From: SZAS-103 sp036496805 | Lineage (GTDB): Bacteria; Pseudomonadota; Gammaproteobacteria; Xanthomonadales; Xanthomonadaceae | DNA length: 64,000 bases | Assembly: GCA_036496805.1 (NCBI GenBank) | Contig: DASXKN010000028.1 | Location: 1-64,000, forward strand | Reading direction: 5' to 3' | In this document: positions 39,381-50,827 of the stretch, in pieces | Numbering within the stretch: position 1 is the first letter of the stretch | Layout of the letters: every line of letters starts with the position of its first letter | Notes under the pieces: generated by a model | What the model saw: the letters and a program-made list of their open reading frames with translations, nothing else | Told to the model about the DNA's origin: nothing | Databases searched by the model: none | Position numbers and translations under genes: made by a program

Positions 39381-41567
39381 ATGAGCGCGCTCCTGCACGA
39401 TTTCCGCGACCGCCTGCGAAGGCGGCAGGACAGCGAGCACCAGCAGATCATCGTGCGGCTGGCGATCACCCTGCTGTTCTTCGCGTACGTGTTCGTCACG
39501 AATGCGCAAACGCCGCGCCCGCTCGACCTCACCGTGCTGCTGTACGCGGTGGCGGCGATCGAGCTCGTGAGCTGCGTGGTGCTGATGGGGCAGGTGCTGC
39601 GCCACCCGGACGCGTCGCACCCGCGTCGCTGGGTCGGCATGATCCTCGACTACAGTTCGATCTCCATCCTGATGGTGGTGGATGGCGAACGCACCGCGCT
39701 GCTGTACGTCGTGCTGATGTGGGTGACGGTCGGCAACGGCCTGCGCTATGGCGAGCGCTACCTGCGGCTTGCGGTCGTGCATGCGATGGTCGCGTTCGGC
39801 CTGGTGATGCTGCTCACGCCGTACTGGAAGGCCAATCCCTACCTTGGCTGGGGCCTGTGGGTCGGGCTGGTCGCGATCCCGCTGTACCTCGCGAGCCTGC
39901 TGCGCGCGCTGAACCACGCGATCGACGAAGCCAAGCGCGCGAACGCGGCGAAGACCCGCTTCGTGGCGACCATGAGCCACGAGCTGCGTTCGCCGCTCAA
40001 CGGCATCATCGGCATGTCCGAAGTGCTGACCAGCACGCGCCTGAACCCCGAGCAGCGCGAATGCGCCGACGTGATCCAGACCTCGGCGCAGGCGTTGCTG
40101 ATGATGGTCGAGGACGTGCTCAACTTCGCCGCCATCGAGGCCGGCAAGCTGCAGCGCAAGGAAGGCGTGTTCTCGCTGCGGCAACTGGTGCGCAAGGTGC
40201 GCACCGTGCTGCTGCCGCTGGCCGCGTCCAAGGGCCTGCAGTTGACGGTGCGGATGGAGGACGGGATTCCCGACTGGGTCGTCGGCGATTCCGGGCACCT
40301 GACCCAGATCCTGCTGAACCTGCTCAACAACGCGCTCAAGTTCACCGACAGCGGCACGGTGAGCCTGGAAGTGCTCGCGTCCGGCGAGAGCGCCGGCGAG
40401 CGGCGGATGCTGCGCTTCTCGATCCGCGACACCGGCATCGGCATTCCCGCCGCCGAACGCGAACGCATCTTCAAGCCGTTCGAACAGATCGACACCGGGC
40501 CGAGCCGCCGCCACGGCGGCACCGGGCTCGGCATCACCATCACCAAGACCCTGGTGGACATGCTCGAAGGCAGGATCGGCCTCGAGGACAACGCCGGTGG
40601 CGGCACCCATTTCTGGGTCGACCTGCCGTTCGCGCAGACCGAGCAGGCCCGGCGTGCGACCGCGCCCGGCGAGGGGCAGGGCGAAGCGGCAGGCGAATCG
40701 GCGAACGCTGGTGCCCAGGTCATCTCGATGGACAATCCGCTCGTGCGCCATCGCGCGCGCGTGCGCTCGCTGCGCCTGCTCGTCGCCGACGACCTGCCGT
40801 CCAACCGGACCGTGCTGCGCCGGCTGCTCGAACGCGCCGGCCACGAGGTGGTGTTCGCCTGCAACGGCGAGGAGGCGCTGGACGCGCTCGCGTCGAGCGA
40901 TCTCGACGCGGCGATCCTCGACCTGCACATGCCCGACATCAGCGGCCTGGACGTGATGAAACAGGCGCGGGTGATGCAGGCCGGGAGCCAGCGCCGCACG
41001 CCGATGGTCGTGCTGAGCGCGGACGTCACGGTGGAGACGATGCGCGAGGTCGAGGCCAATGGCGCGTATGCCTTCCTGAGCAAGCCGGTCGTGATCGAGC
41101 GCCTGCTCGACACCCTGGCCCGGATCGCCGACTCGGACGGCAAGCAGGAAGCCCAGCCCGAGACCCACGTCGACGACGCGCCCCAGGGCGGGGTGCTGCA
41201 GGACCTGATCGAGATGAACATCGGCGTGGAAGCCGTGCGCGGCCTGCTCGAGCAATGCCTGAAGGACGCCACGCGTTGCCTTTCGCGGTTCGAGCACGCG
41301 GCGGTGGCGCGCGACTGGGAGGAGGTCCGCGAGGCCCTGCATGCGCTCAAGGGCGTGGCGGTGAACCTCGGCGCGGCGGCGCTCGCCGAACGCTGCGCGG
41401 TGCTGATGCGCGAGAGCGGTTCCGCGCTGGCGACGGGCTGGCGCCGCGAACTGGGCGAACTCAGCCGCCAGCTCGAATCGGCAGCCTCCGCGCTGAATCA
41501 GCGGATCGGCGTCGCAGCCGGTACAACCCGGCCGTCCGACGGCGTTTCGGGGGACACGCCGTCCTGA
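39381..41567 (+). CDS. rpfC: RpfC: hybrid sensor histidine kinase for the DSF signal
   Basis: A 728-residue hybrid kinase. About five transmembrane helices lie in residues 24-175; the kinase box SHELRSPLNG places the autophosphorylated His at 200; N, G1 and G2 boxes follow (NLLNNALKF, DTGIGIP, GGTGLGI). The receiver has Asp514 (ILDLHMPD) and the C-terminal Hpt domain has His654 (HALKGVAVNLGA). These positions are close to those of Xanthomonas RpfC. In that family it senses DSF, relays phosphate to RpfG and restrains RpfF by binding it. It converges with rpfF with nine bases between the stops. Confidence 0.95.
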   Translation: MSALLHDFRDRLRRRQDSEHQQIIVRLAITLLFFAYVFVTNAQTPRPLDLTVLLYAVAAIELVSCVVLMGQVLRHPDASHPRRWVGMILDYSSISILMVVDGERTALLYVVLMWVTVGNGLRYGERYLRLAVVHAMVAFGLVMLLTPYWKANPYLGWGLWVGLVAIPLYLASLLRALNHAIDEAKRANAAKTRFVATMSHELRSPLNGIIGMSEVLTSTRLNPEQRECADVIQTSAQALLMMVEDVLNFAAIEAGKLQRKEGVFSLRQLVRKVRTVLLPLAASKGLQLTVRMEDGIPDWVVGDSGHLTQILLNLLNNALKFTDSGTVSLEVLASGESAGERRMLRFSIRDTGIGIPAAERERIFKPFEQIDTGPSRRHGGTGLGITITKTLVDMLEGRIGLEDNAGGGTHFWVDLPFAQTEQARRATAPGEGQGEAAGESANAGAQVISMDNPLVRHRARVRSLRLLVADDLPSNRTVLRRLLERAGHEVVFACNGEEALDALASSDLDAAILDLHMPDISGLDVMKQARVMQAGSQRRTPMVVLSADVTVETMREVEANGAYAFLSKPVVIERLLDTLARIADSDGKQEAQPETHVDDAPQGGVLQDLIEMNIGVEAVRGLLEQCLKDATRCLSRFEHAAVARDWEEVREALHALKGVAVNLGAAALAERCAVLMRESGSALATGWRRELGELSRQLESAASALNQRIGVAAGTTRPSDGVSGDTPS

Positions 41568-41576
41568 CGGCGACGC

Positions 41577-42485
41577 TTACGATGCTGGCGCCAGGACGGG
41601 CGCCACCGGCATACCGACATGGGCGCGGCGTTCCTGTGCCTTGACCAGGCGTTCCATCGTGCGCAACGACTTCTCGCCGAGCTGCATGGCGGTATCCACC
41701 CAGATTTCGGTGATCCGCATCAGCTCGTCGATACCGTGCGCCGCGGTCGCCCGCACGACTTCGTGCATCGCGCTGCGCGCATGCGGAATACGGCGGTTGT
41801 TGCGGATGACGTCGTTGACCGCGCGCACGCCTTCCCCCTTGGGCACGAGTACGTCGACGAGGCCGAGCTTGTGCAGCTCCTCGGCCGCATAGACACGGCC
41901 CTCGAGCATCAGCTTCTCGGCCACGCGCGGGCTGACGCGCTCGCACAGGAAGCTGTAGGCGCCCATGCCCGGGAACAGGTCGAACAGCACTTCCGGCAGG
42001 CCCATGCCGACGCCTTCCTCGGCGACGATCGTGTGGCAGCTCAGCGCCGCCTCGAAGCCGCCGCCAAGCGCGTCGCCCTGGACCAGGGCGATCGTGTGGG
42101 CCCGCCCGCCGAGGCCGTCGTGGAAGGCGTGCACGCCCTGGACGCAGCGGCGCGCATAGGCCATCAGGCCAGCGCGGTCGCGGCGGCGGATCGCTTCGCA
42201 GAACAAGGCGAGGTCGCCGCCAAGGTTGAAGCTGTCGCCGCACGAGGCCAGCACGACGTGGGCGAGTCCGCCGGGAGCGTTGTGGGATTCGATCTCGAGC
42301 CGCCGGGCGAGGATCCGCTGGTAGTCGAGGATGTCGTCGATCAGTTCGGGACGGAAGCAGGCGCGCCCGGGGTGTTGCTGCAGGTCGGCATGCATCGACA
42401 ACCAGTAGACGGCGTTGTCGGGCTGTTCCTCGATGCGCAACGTCGGGCAGGTGTAGCGCGGGATGAGAAGTTCGACGGGAGGCAT
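41577..42485 (-). CDS. rpfF: RpfF: DSF synthase (crotonase family)
   Basis: A 302-residue crotonase-fold enzyme. The two catalytic glutamates match Xanthomonas RpfF: Glu145 in GDALGGGFEAALSCH and Glu165 in GLPEVLFDLFPGMGAY. It combines acyl-ACP dehydratase and thioesterase activity to make cis-2-unsaturated fatty-acid signals. ATG 42485 gives MPPVELLIPRYTCPTLRIEE. The upstream hairpin at 42614-42638 suggests that it has its own promoter, separate from rpfB. Confidence 0.96.
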   Translation of the reverse strand: MPPVELLIPRYTCPTLRIEEQPDNAVYWLSMHADLQQHPGRACFRPELIDDILDYQRILARRLEIESHNAPGGLAHVVLASCGDSFNLGGDLALFCEAIRRRDRAGLMAYARRCVQGVHAFHDGLGGRAHTIALVQGDALGGGFEAALSCHTIVAEEGVGMGLPEVLFDLFPGMGAYSFLCERVSPRVAEKLMLEGRVYAAEELHKLGLVDVLVPKGEGVRAVNDVIRNNRRIPHARSAMHEVVRATAAHGIDELMRITEIWVDTAMQLGEKSLRTMERLVKAQERRAHVGMPVAPVLAPAS

Positions 42486-42613
42486 GGCGATGGTCCTTGG
42501 CTGGTTGTCGGCCGTATGGAGCGCGCAGCGGTCGGCAGCTCGGGGCGGTGGGGCGCTCGCGTCGATTCTTGCGCGATGCGGCGCGCTCCACAACAACCGT
42601 GCGGCGGAAAGCA

Positions 42614-42638
42614 GAAGGCCCGCACGGGGCGGGCCTTC
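42614..42638 (-). terminator. Terminator between rpfB and rpfF
   Basis: On the minus strand GAAGGCCCGC pairs perfectly with GCGGGCCTTC around a five-base loop, followed by TGCTTTCC. It lies about 30 bases beyond the rpfB stop and would separate rpfB from rpfF transcription. Confidence 0.65.
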
Positions 42639-42667
42639 GGATGCTGCCGGGATGATGGTGCGGGCGG

Positions 42668-44353
42668 CTATTTCGCCGCCGCCACCGGGGCGTCCCTGAG
42701 TTCGCGCCGCAGGATCTTGCCGACGTTCGTCTTCGGCAGCTCGGTGCGGAATTCGACGACCTTGGGCAGCTTGTAGCCGGTGAGGTTTTCCTTGCAGTAG
42801 GCCTTCACCGCATCGGCCGTGAGGTTCGGGTCCTTCTTCACGATCACGACCTTCACCGCTTCGCCGGACTTCTCGTCGGGCACGCCGACCGCGGCGACTT
42901 CCATCACGCCTGGCATCTGCGCGACCACGTCCTCGATCTCGTTCGGGTACACGTTGAAGCCGGAGACCAGGATCATGTCCTTCTTGCGGTCGACGATGTA
43001 GAAGTAGCCCTTGTCGTCCATCTTCGCCATGTCGCCGGTGCGCAGCCAGCCCTCGATGTCGATGACCTTGTCGGTTTCCTCGGGGCGCTGCCAGTAACCG
43101 AGCATCACCTGCGGGCCCATGATGCACAGCTCGCCGACTTCGCCCGGCCCGACGATGTTGCCGTCCTCGTCCTTCAGGCAGGCGTCGGTCGAAGGCACCG
43201 GCATGCCGATCGAGCCGTTGTATTCCTTCAGGTCGAGCGGGTTGACGCAGGCCGCGGGCGAGGTCTCGGTCAGGCCGTAGGCCTCGACCAGGGTGCAGCC
43301 GGTGACCTTCTTCCAGCGCTCGGCCACCGCGCGCTGCACGGCCATGCCGCCGCCCATGGTGAGGTGGAGCTTGCTGAAGTCGATCTGGTCGAAGCCCGGC
43401 GTGTTGAGCAGGCCATTGAACAGGGTGTTGACGCCGGTGAGGCAGGTGAAGCCGCTGCCCTTGAGCTCGGCGACGAAGCCGGGCATGTCGCGCGGGTTGG
43501 TGATCAGGTGGTTGAGGCCGCCGATCTTCATGAAGATCAGGCAGTTCGAGGTGAGCGAGAAGATGTGGTACAGCGGCAGCGCGGTGATGATGATTTCCTC
43601 GCCGGGCTTGAGGCTCTGGCCGATCCACGAGCCGGCCTGCTGCATGTTCGCGACGATGTTGCGATGGGTCAGCATCGCGCCCTTGGATACGCCGGTGGTG
43701 CCGCCGGTGTATTGCAGGAAGGCGACGTCGCCCGAGTCGATGGCGATCAGCGGCAGGTTGTGGCGGCGGCCACGGCGCAGTGCCTCGTCGAAGCGGATCG
43801 CGCCGGGTATCGAGTAGGCAGGAACCTGTTTCTTGATGTACTTCAGCACGAAGTTGATGATCAGTCCCTTCGGGAACTTCACCAGGTCGCCGACCGCAGT
43901 GGTGATGACCTGCTTGATGTCGGTATCGGCCAGCACTTCCTGCACGGTGACCGCGAAGTTGTCGACCACCACGATCGCCTTCGCGCCCGAATCCTTGAGC
44001 TGGTGCCTGAGCTCGCGCGCGGTGTAGAGCGGGTTGGTGTTCACCACGATCAGGCCGGCGCGCAGCACCCCGAAGATGGCGACCGGGTACTGCAGCAGAT
44101 TCGGCATCATGATGGCGACGCGGTCGCCCTTTTTCAGTTCCAGGTCGTTCAGCAGGTAGGCCGCGAACTGGCTGCTCATCCGGTCGAGGTCGCCGTAGGT
44201 GAGCGTGGTGCCGAAGTTGCGGTAGGCCGGGCGGTCGCGGAACCGCTGGCAGGAGGACTCCAGCACCGAGACGATGCTCTTGAACTCGTCGAGGTTCACC
44301 TCCGGCGCGACGCCCGGCGGATAGTTGGCCAACCAGGGACGGGTTTGGGTCAT
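42668..44353 (-). CDS. rpfB: RpfB: long-chain fatty acyl-CoA ligase
   Basis: A 561-residue adenylate-forming enzyme starting MTQTRPWLANYPPGVAPEVN, with GGGGAGAG upstream. The AMP-binding P-loop is LQYTGGTTGVSKGAMLTHRN; further motifs are VEAYGLTETSP, GWLRTGDMAKMD, and the C-terminal catalytic Lys region KTNVGKILRRELRD. In Xanthomonas, RpfB activates free fatty acids, recycling them for lipids and affecting DSF turnover. It is closely related to FadD. It lies upstream of rpfF on the same strand. Confidence 0.93.
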   Translation of the reverse strand: MTQTRPWLANYPPGVAPEVNLDEFKSIVSVLESSCQRFRDRPAYRNFGTTLTYGDLDRMSSQFAAYLLNDLELKKGDRVAIMMPNLLQYPVAIFGVLRAGLIVVNTNPLYTARELRHQLKDSGAKAIVVVDNFAVTVQEVLADTDIKQVITTAVGDLVKFPKGLIINFVLKYIKKQVPAYSIPGAIRFDEALRRGRRHNLPLIAIDSGDVAFLQYTGGTTGVSKGAMLTHRNIVANMQQAGSWIGQSLKPGEEIIITALPLYHIFSLTSNCLIFMKIGGLNHLITNPRDMPGFVAELKGSGFTCLTGVNTLFNGLLNTPGFDQIDFSKLHLTMGGGMAVQRAVAERWKKVTGCTLVEAYGLTETSPAACVNPLDLKEYNGSIGMPVPSTDACLKDEDGNIVGPGEVGELCIMGPQVMLGYWQRPEETDKVIDIEGWLRTGDMAKMDDKGYFYIVDRKKDMILVSGFNVYPNEIEDVVAQMPGVMEVAAVGVPDEKSGEAVKVVIVKKDPNLTADAVKAYCKENLTGYKLPKVVEFRTELPKTNVGKILRRELRDAPVAAAK

Positions 44354-44518
44354 GCGAAGCTCTCCCCTGTGTGCCTGCGCGTCCGGCGCGCAATGGCGTT
44401 CTGGCCCGATTGGACCACAGCCCCCGGGGGCTGGCAACACGGCGGCGTATGTTTCGTGGCGCGGATCGCGGAACTCCAGCGCGTGTGCCGTACAGTGCGA
44501 CCCACGGCCTTTGATCGG

Positions 44519-45010
44519 ATGGTGAAGCGCATGTTGCGGAGAAGGATCGCCAGGCTGTTTCTGTCCGCCACCGCGTACGCCTGCGTGGCGGTCGCATTGT
44601 CGGCATGCCGCCACACGCCGGCCGACCAGGCGATCCGCGACACCATCGCGAAGATGCAGGCCGCTGGCGACAAGCAGGACGTCTCCGGCGTGATGAAGCC
44701 GGTGGCGGAGGACTTCGCCGGTCGCGGCGACGATGAGATCAATCTCGACCGCAAGCAGCTCCAGCAATTCCTCGTGCTGCTGCGGATGCAGAACGGCGGC
44801 GAGGTTCACGCCCGGCTCGGCTCGATCACCGTGAACCTGCAGGGAACCGAGCGCGCAACCGCCGATTTCACGATGCTGGTCACCGGCGGCTCGGGGCTGA
44901 TCCCCAAGGATGGGCAGATGGAACAGGTCCGCACCGGCTGGCGCCTGGATCACGGCGACTGGAAGCTGATCTCGGCGGACTGGACGGCCCAGGATACGGG
45001 CAACCGCTGA
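44519..45010 (+). CDS. NTF2-like lipoprotein of unknown function
   Basis: A 163-residue protein with a lipoprotein-type signal (SATAYACVAVALSACRHTPA; lipobox LSAC). The mature part has the cystatin/NTF2-like pattern (AIRDTIAKMQAAGDKQDVSG, VMKPVAEDFAGRGD, GWRLDHGDWKLISADW) seen in SnoaL-like proteins. The ligand is unknown. It is divergent from rpfB and converges on the amidohydrolase gene, so it is probably a single-gene unit on the envelope. Confidence 0.75.
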   Translation: MVKRMLRRRIARLFLSATAYACVAVALSACRHTPADQAIRDTIAKMQAAGDKQDVSGVMKPVAEDFAGRGDDEINLDRKQLQQFLVLLRMQNGGEVHARLGSITVNLQGTERATADFTMLVTGGSGLIPKDGQMEQVRTGWRLDHGDWKLISADWTAQDTGNR

Positions 45011-45031
45011 CACTGCGACGCACGCGTACGG

Positions 45032-45054
45032 GTGCGGGCCAGCGATACCCGCAC
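45032..45054. terminator. Hairpin between convergent genes
   Basis: GTGCGGG (45032-45038) and CCCGCAC (45048-45054) are perfect inverted arms between the stop of the lipoprotein gene and the stop of the amidohydrolase gene. There is no T-tract; it may serve both strands. Confidence 0.4.
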
Positions 45055-45085
45055 GAGCACGCCGGCATTGGTGTGCCGGACCGCG

Positions 45086-47128
45086 TTATTCCTCGAACTT
45101 CGGCGCGCCCGCGAACCCGCCGGCGGCGCGCAGCGCGTCGGCATCCATCAGCTTGCCGTCCATCATCACGACCTTGGTGTGCCGGAGGTCGCCGATGTGC
45201 TGCTCGGGATTGCCATCGACCAGCACGAGGTCGGCGGCCTTGCCGAGCGCGATCGAACCCGTCCGCGCGTCCGCACCGACCAGGTGCGCGGTCGCGATCG
45301 TCGCGCTGGCGAGCGCCTCGGAGGTCGTGAACCCCGCGTCGACGTAAAGCTCCAGCTCGCGCACCAGCTCCATGCCGGAGCCGTCGGTGCCCGCCACGAT
45401 CGGCACGCCGGCCTGGTGCAGCTTGCCGACCAGGGCCTCGAGCTTGGCGAAACTCGCGCGGTAGTCCGCGCGCGTGACGCCCTGCGGCGGCGCGAAACCT
45501 CCTGCGCGGAAGCCGCGTTCGACCGCCGGCGGCAACGTGCCCGTGAACGGCGCGTACTCGGGCGACAGGTCGCCGTTTTCCGGCACGTACAGGCCTTCGG
45601 CCACGACCAGGGTCGGGTCGGCCGCGATATGGCGCTGCGCCATCTTCGCGATCAGCGACTTCATCGGCTCGGCGTCGAGGTCGACGTCCTTCGCGTAGCG
45701 GCCGGGACCCTCGAAGCGCGCCATGCCGTTGGACACCTTCACCACCGAGTCCGGCATCGCCTCCATCATCACGAAGTAGATGTGGGTGATTTCGTCGTAG
45801 CCGTCGTCGATGGCCTGCGAGGTGCGCATGCCCGCCGGCAGGTGGCCGTGCACGTGCATGCCCAGGCGGTGCGCCTCGGCGGCGACCGGCTTGACCCAGG
45901 CCGGATTGAACGTGCCGTAGAACTTGATCGCGATGAAGCCGTCGGCCTTGGCCTTGCGCACGATCGCGAGCGCCTCGTCGAGCGAACCGGCGGCACTCCC
46001 GACCTGGGCAGTGTTCGGTCCCTTGCCGTCGAGCAGCATCGAGGGATACACGCGCGGACTGAGCAGCTCGCCCTTCGCGCGCCGCTGCGCGCGCGCCAGC
46101 GTGAGCGCGGTGACGTTGCCCGGATCGCGGACGGAGGTGATGCCGAGCGAGAGCAGGGCCGGCCCGCTGAAGTCGTCGCCGAAATGCTGGTGCGCGTCCC
46201 ACAGGCCCGGCACGAGGGTCCTGCCGTGGCCGTCGAACACCTGCGCGCCGGCCGGGACCTTGATCGCGGAAGCCGGACCGACCTGGGCGATCGTGCCGTG
46301 GTCGACGACGACGGTCTGGTCGTCGGCGAAGTGGGTGCCGTCGAGGAAGGCACGCACGTGCGCGAACGCGACCGGGCCGGCTGGCGTCTTCTCGAGCTGT
46401 CCCGGCAGGCCGCTCACGCGCAGCGAGAGCGCGTCGTCCTGCGCCTTCTGCAACTGCGGCACGGCGCTTTCGTAGCCGGAGAGGATCGTCGACAGCGACG
46501 AGACCGATGCGAAAAAGTGGCCGGACTCGTCCGTCCAGACCGGTATCGGCTCGTTGCTGAAGCCGGTGACCGCGTAGGCGATCACCTTCTTTCGCTGCGG
46601 CCCGTCGCCCACGGTAACGCTGGTGAGCACTTCGACGTGCATGCGCCCGCCCGGCAGCATGGCGAGGCTGTGGTCGGCGGATGCGATCAGGGTCTCTAAC
46701 AGGTCGGCGAAGGCGTCGTTGGTGCCGCCGAAGGCAGCGTAGTCGGCGGGACCGCGGTAGGGTGCAGACCCGGAATCAACGGGACTCTTCCAGGCGGCGG
46801 TGCCGTTCTTGATCGCGAAAGTCTCGGCGGCGTCGCCGTTCGGCGTGTGCCCGCGCATCACCATGCGGTCGATCATGCCGTCGCTGCCCAGGTGCGTGGC
46901 GCTGTCGGTGTCGAACACCTGGCCGCGCAGCACGAAGCTGTCGCGTCCCATGCGCGTGCCGTCGGCGGCGATCCAGCGGTCCGAGGTGCCGTGCTTCGCG
47001 CTCGCGGAAACGATCACGAAGTGTTGCGCGTCCGCGGGCGGCTTGGCGAGCTGGTCGCTCGGCGTCTGGGCGAAGGCGGGCGCGGCCAGGGCAAGGCACA
47101 GCGCGGCAGCGAGGGCTTTGTGCTGCAT
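45086..47128 (-). CDS. Secreted amidohydrolase family protein
   Basis: A 680-residue protein starting MQHKALAAALCLALAAPAFA, a signal peptide with an AxA site. The N-terminal ~300 residues are a non-catalytic domain; the C-terminal half is an amidohydrolase TIM barrel: DAHQHFGDDFSGPALLSLGI gives the HxH metal pair, IAIKFYGTF the carboxylated Lys region, HVHGHLP and EITHIYF the further His ligands, and VAGTDGSGM the catalytic Asp. It resembles imidazolonepropionase/prolidase-type hydrolases. The substrate is unknown. It lies between the rpf genes and acnA. Confidence 0.85.
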   Translation of the reverse strand: MQHKALAAALCLALAAPAFAQTPSDQLAKPPADAQHFVIVSASAKHGTSDRWIAADGTRMGRDSFVLRGQVFDTDSATHLGSDGMIDRMVMRGHTPNGDAAETFAIKNGTAAWKSPVDSGSAPYRGPADYAAFGGTNDAFADLLETLIASADHSLAMLPGGRMHVEVLTSVTVGDGPQRKKVIAYAVTGFSNEPIPVWTDESGHFFASVSSLSTILSGYESAVPQLQKAQDDALSLRVSGLPGQLEKTPAGPVAFAHVRAFLDGTHFADDQTVVVDHGTIAQVGPASAIKVPAGAQVFDGHGRTLVPGLWDAHQHFGDDFSGPALLSLGITSVRDPGNVTALTLARAQRRAKGELLSPRVYPSMLLDGKGPNTAQVGSAAGSLDEALAIVRKAKADGFIAIKFYGTFNPAWVKPVAAEAHRLGMHVHGHLPAGMRTSQAIDDGYDEITHIYFVMMEAMPDSVVKVSNGMARFEGPGRYAKDVDLDAEPMKSLIAKMAQRHIAADPTLVVAEGLYVPENGDLSPEYAPFTGTLPPAVERGFRAGGFAPPQGVTRADYRASFAKLEALVGKLHQAGVPIVAGTDGSGMELVRELELYVDAGFTTSEALASATIATAHLVGADARTGSIALGKAADLVLVDGNPEQHIGDLRHTKVVMMDGKLMDADALRAAGGFAGAPKFEE

Positions 47129-47243
47129 GCGTGGATCTCCGGTGGGAGTGGACGGTATGTCGCGGCGTTCCGACCGAAGCCGCGCTGCCTCGCCCACTCT
47201 CGCAGCTGGAGCTTGCGAATCAGCGTGCCGGAAGTCATCCGGA

Positions 47244-47266
47244 CGCCCGCGCCGCTGGCGCGGGCG
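47244..47266 (-). terminator. Hairpin after acnA
   Basis: CGCCCGCGCC (47244-47253) and GGCGCGGGCG (47257-47266) form a perfect 10-bp GC-rich stem about 19 bases past the acnA stop. There is no T-tract on the minus strand. Confidence 0.5.
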
Positions 47267-47284
47267 GGTTTCCATTCCTCGTGG

Positions 47285-50041
<2,757 letters not shown>

Positions 50042-50191
50042 GGATGCTCCGGGGATGGGCGAAGGCGGAACGGGCGAAGCGCCGTCCCGGGAACCCCAAT
50101 TATGCCGGAAAGCGTGTCGTTTCGCAGGCGCCCGCAAGTGCCGTGCGAACAGGCCGAAACGCTGGAAGCCTTGCCGCGCTTGGCTTTCCGG

Positions 50192-50797
50192 CTAGCTGTC
50201 GAGCCACGTGCGCGCCGCGCCGAGCAACTGCGGCCGCCGCAGGTACAAGTCCCACTGGCTGCCGCCGAGTTGCCGCCACAGCACGGCCGAGCGCAGGGCG
50301 CACAGCAGGATGGCGCGGATCTCGGCGACGATGGTCGGCTGCTGCAGGTAGACCGGATTGCCCTGCACCATGATGCGCGGGCGCAGGCCGCTGATCGTGG
50401 CGGCGTAGAGCTCGCCCAGGCGCGTGAGCACGGTCGGGTGGGTCGGGCCCCAGTGCTCGCGCTGGCGCGCGGCCTGATCGAGTCCCTGGCGCAGCCTGTC
50501 GGACAAGCCGCGATCGGCGCTGAAGCTGCGCTCGACGCGCAGGACGCTGGCGATCAGCCGCAGCAGCATGGCATCGCGCTCGAGGCCGCCGTCGATCTGC
50601 GCGACCAGCGCCCTCAGGCCGGACTGCAGGCCGTTCGCGCCGCCGTACACGGCCTCGACCGAATCGGCGTCGAAGCGGAACAGGCTGTCGATGCATACCG
50701 TCAGCGGTGCGGTCTGGGCATCGCCGGTGTCGGCGATCTGGCGTACGAGCTTGCACGCCTGGACGAGGCCGGCGAAGGCGAGGGCGCGGTCTTTCAT
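50192..50797 (-). CDS. hflD: High frequency lysogenization protein HflD
   Basis: A 201-residue helical protein starting MKDRALAFAGLVQACKLVRQ. The HflD (YcfC) pattern is visible: SLFRFDADSVEAVYGGANGL, GLRALVAQIDGG, IMVQGNPVYLQQPTIVAEIR AILL and RSAVLWRQLGGSQWDLYLRR. In E. coli it interacts with phage lambda CII; its normal role is unclear. The order nudJ-mnmA-hflD is the same as in E. coli. Confidence 0.93.
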   Translation of the reverse strand: MKDRALAFAGLVQACKLVRQIADTGDAQTAPLTVCIDSLFRFDADSVEAVYGGANGLQSGLRALVAQIDGGLERDAMLLRLIASVLRVERSFSADRGLSDRLRQGLDQAARQREHWGPTHPTVLTRLGELYAATISGLRPRIMVQGNPVYLQQPTIVAEIRAILLCALRSAVLWRQLGGSQWDLYLRRPQLLGAARTWLDS

Positions 50798-50827
50798 GGG
50801 CGAAGGTTGCTCATCCGCGCAAGAGTC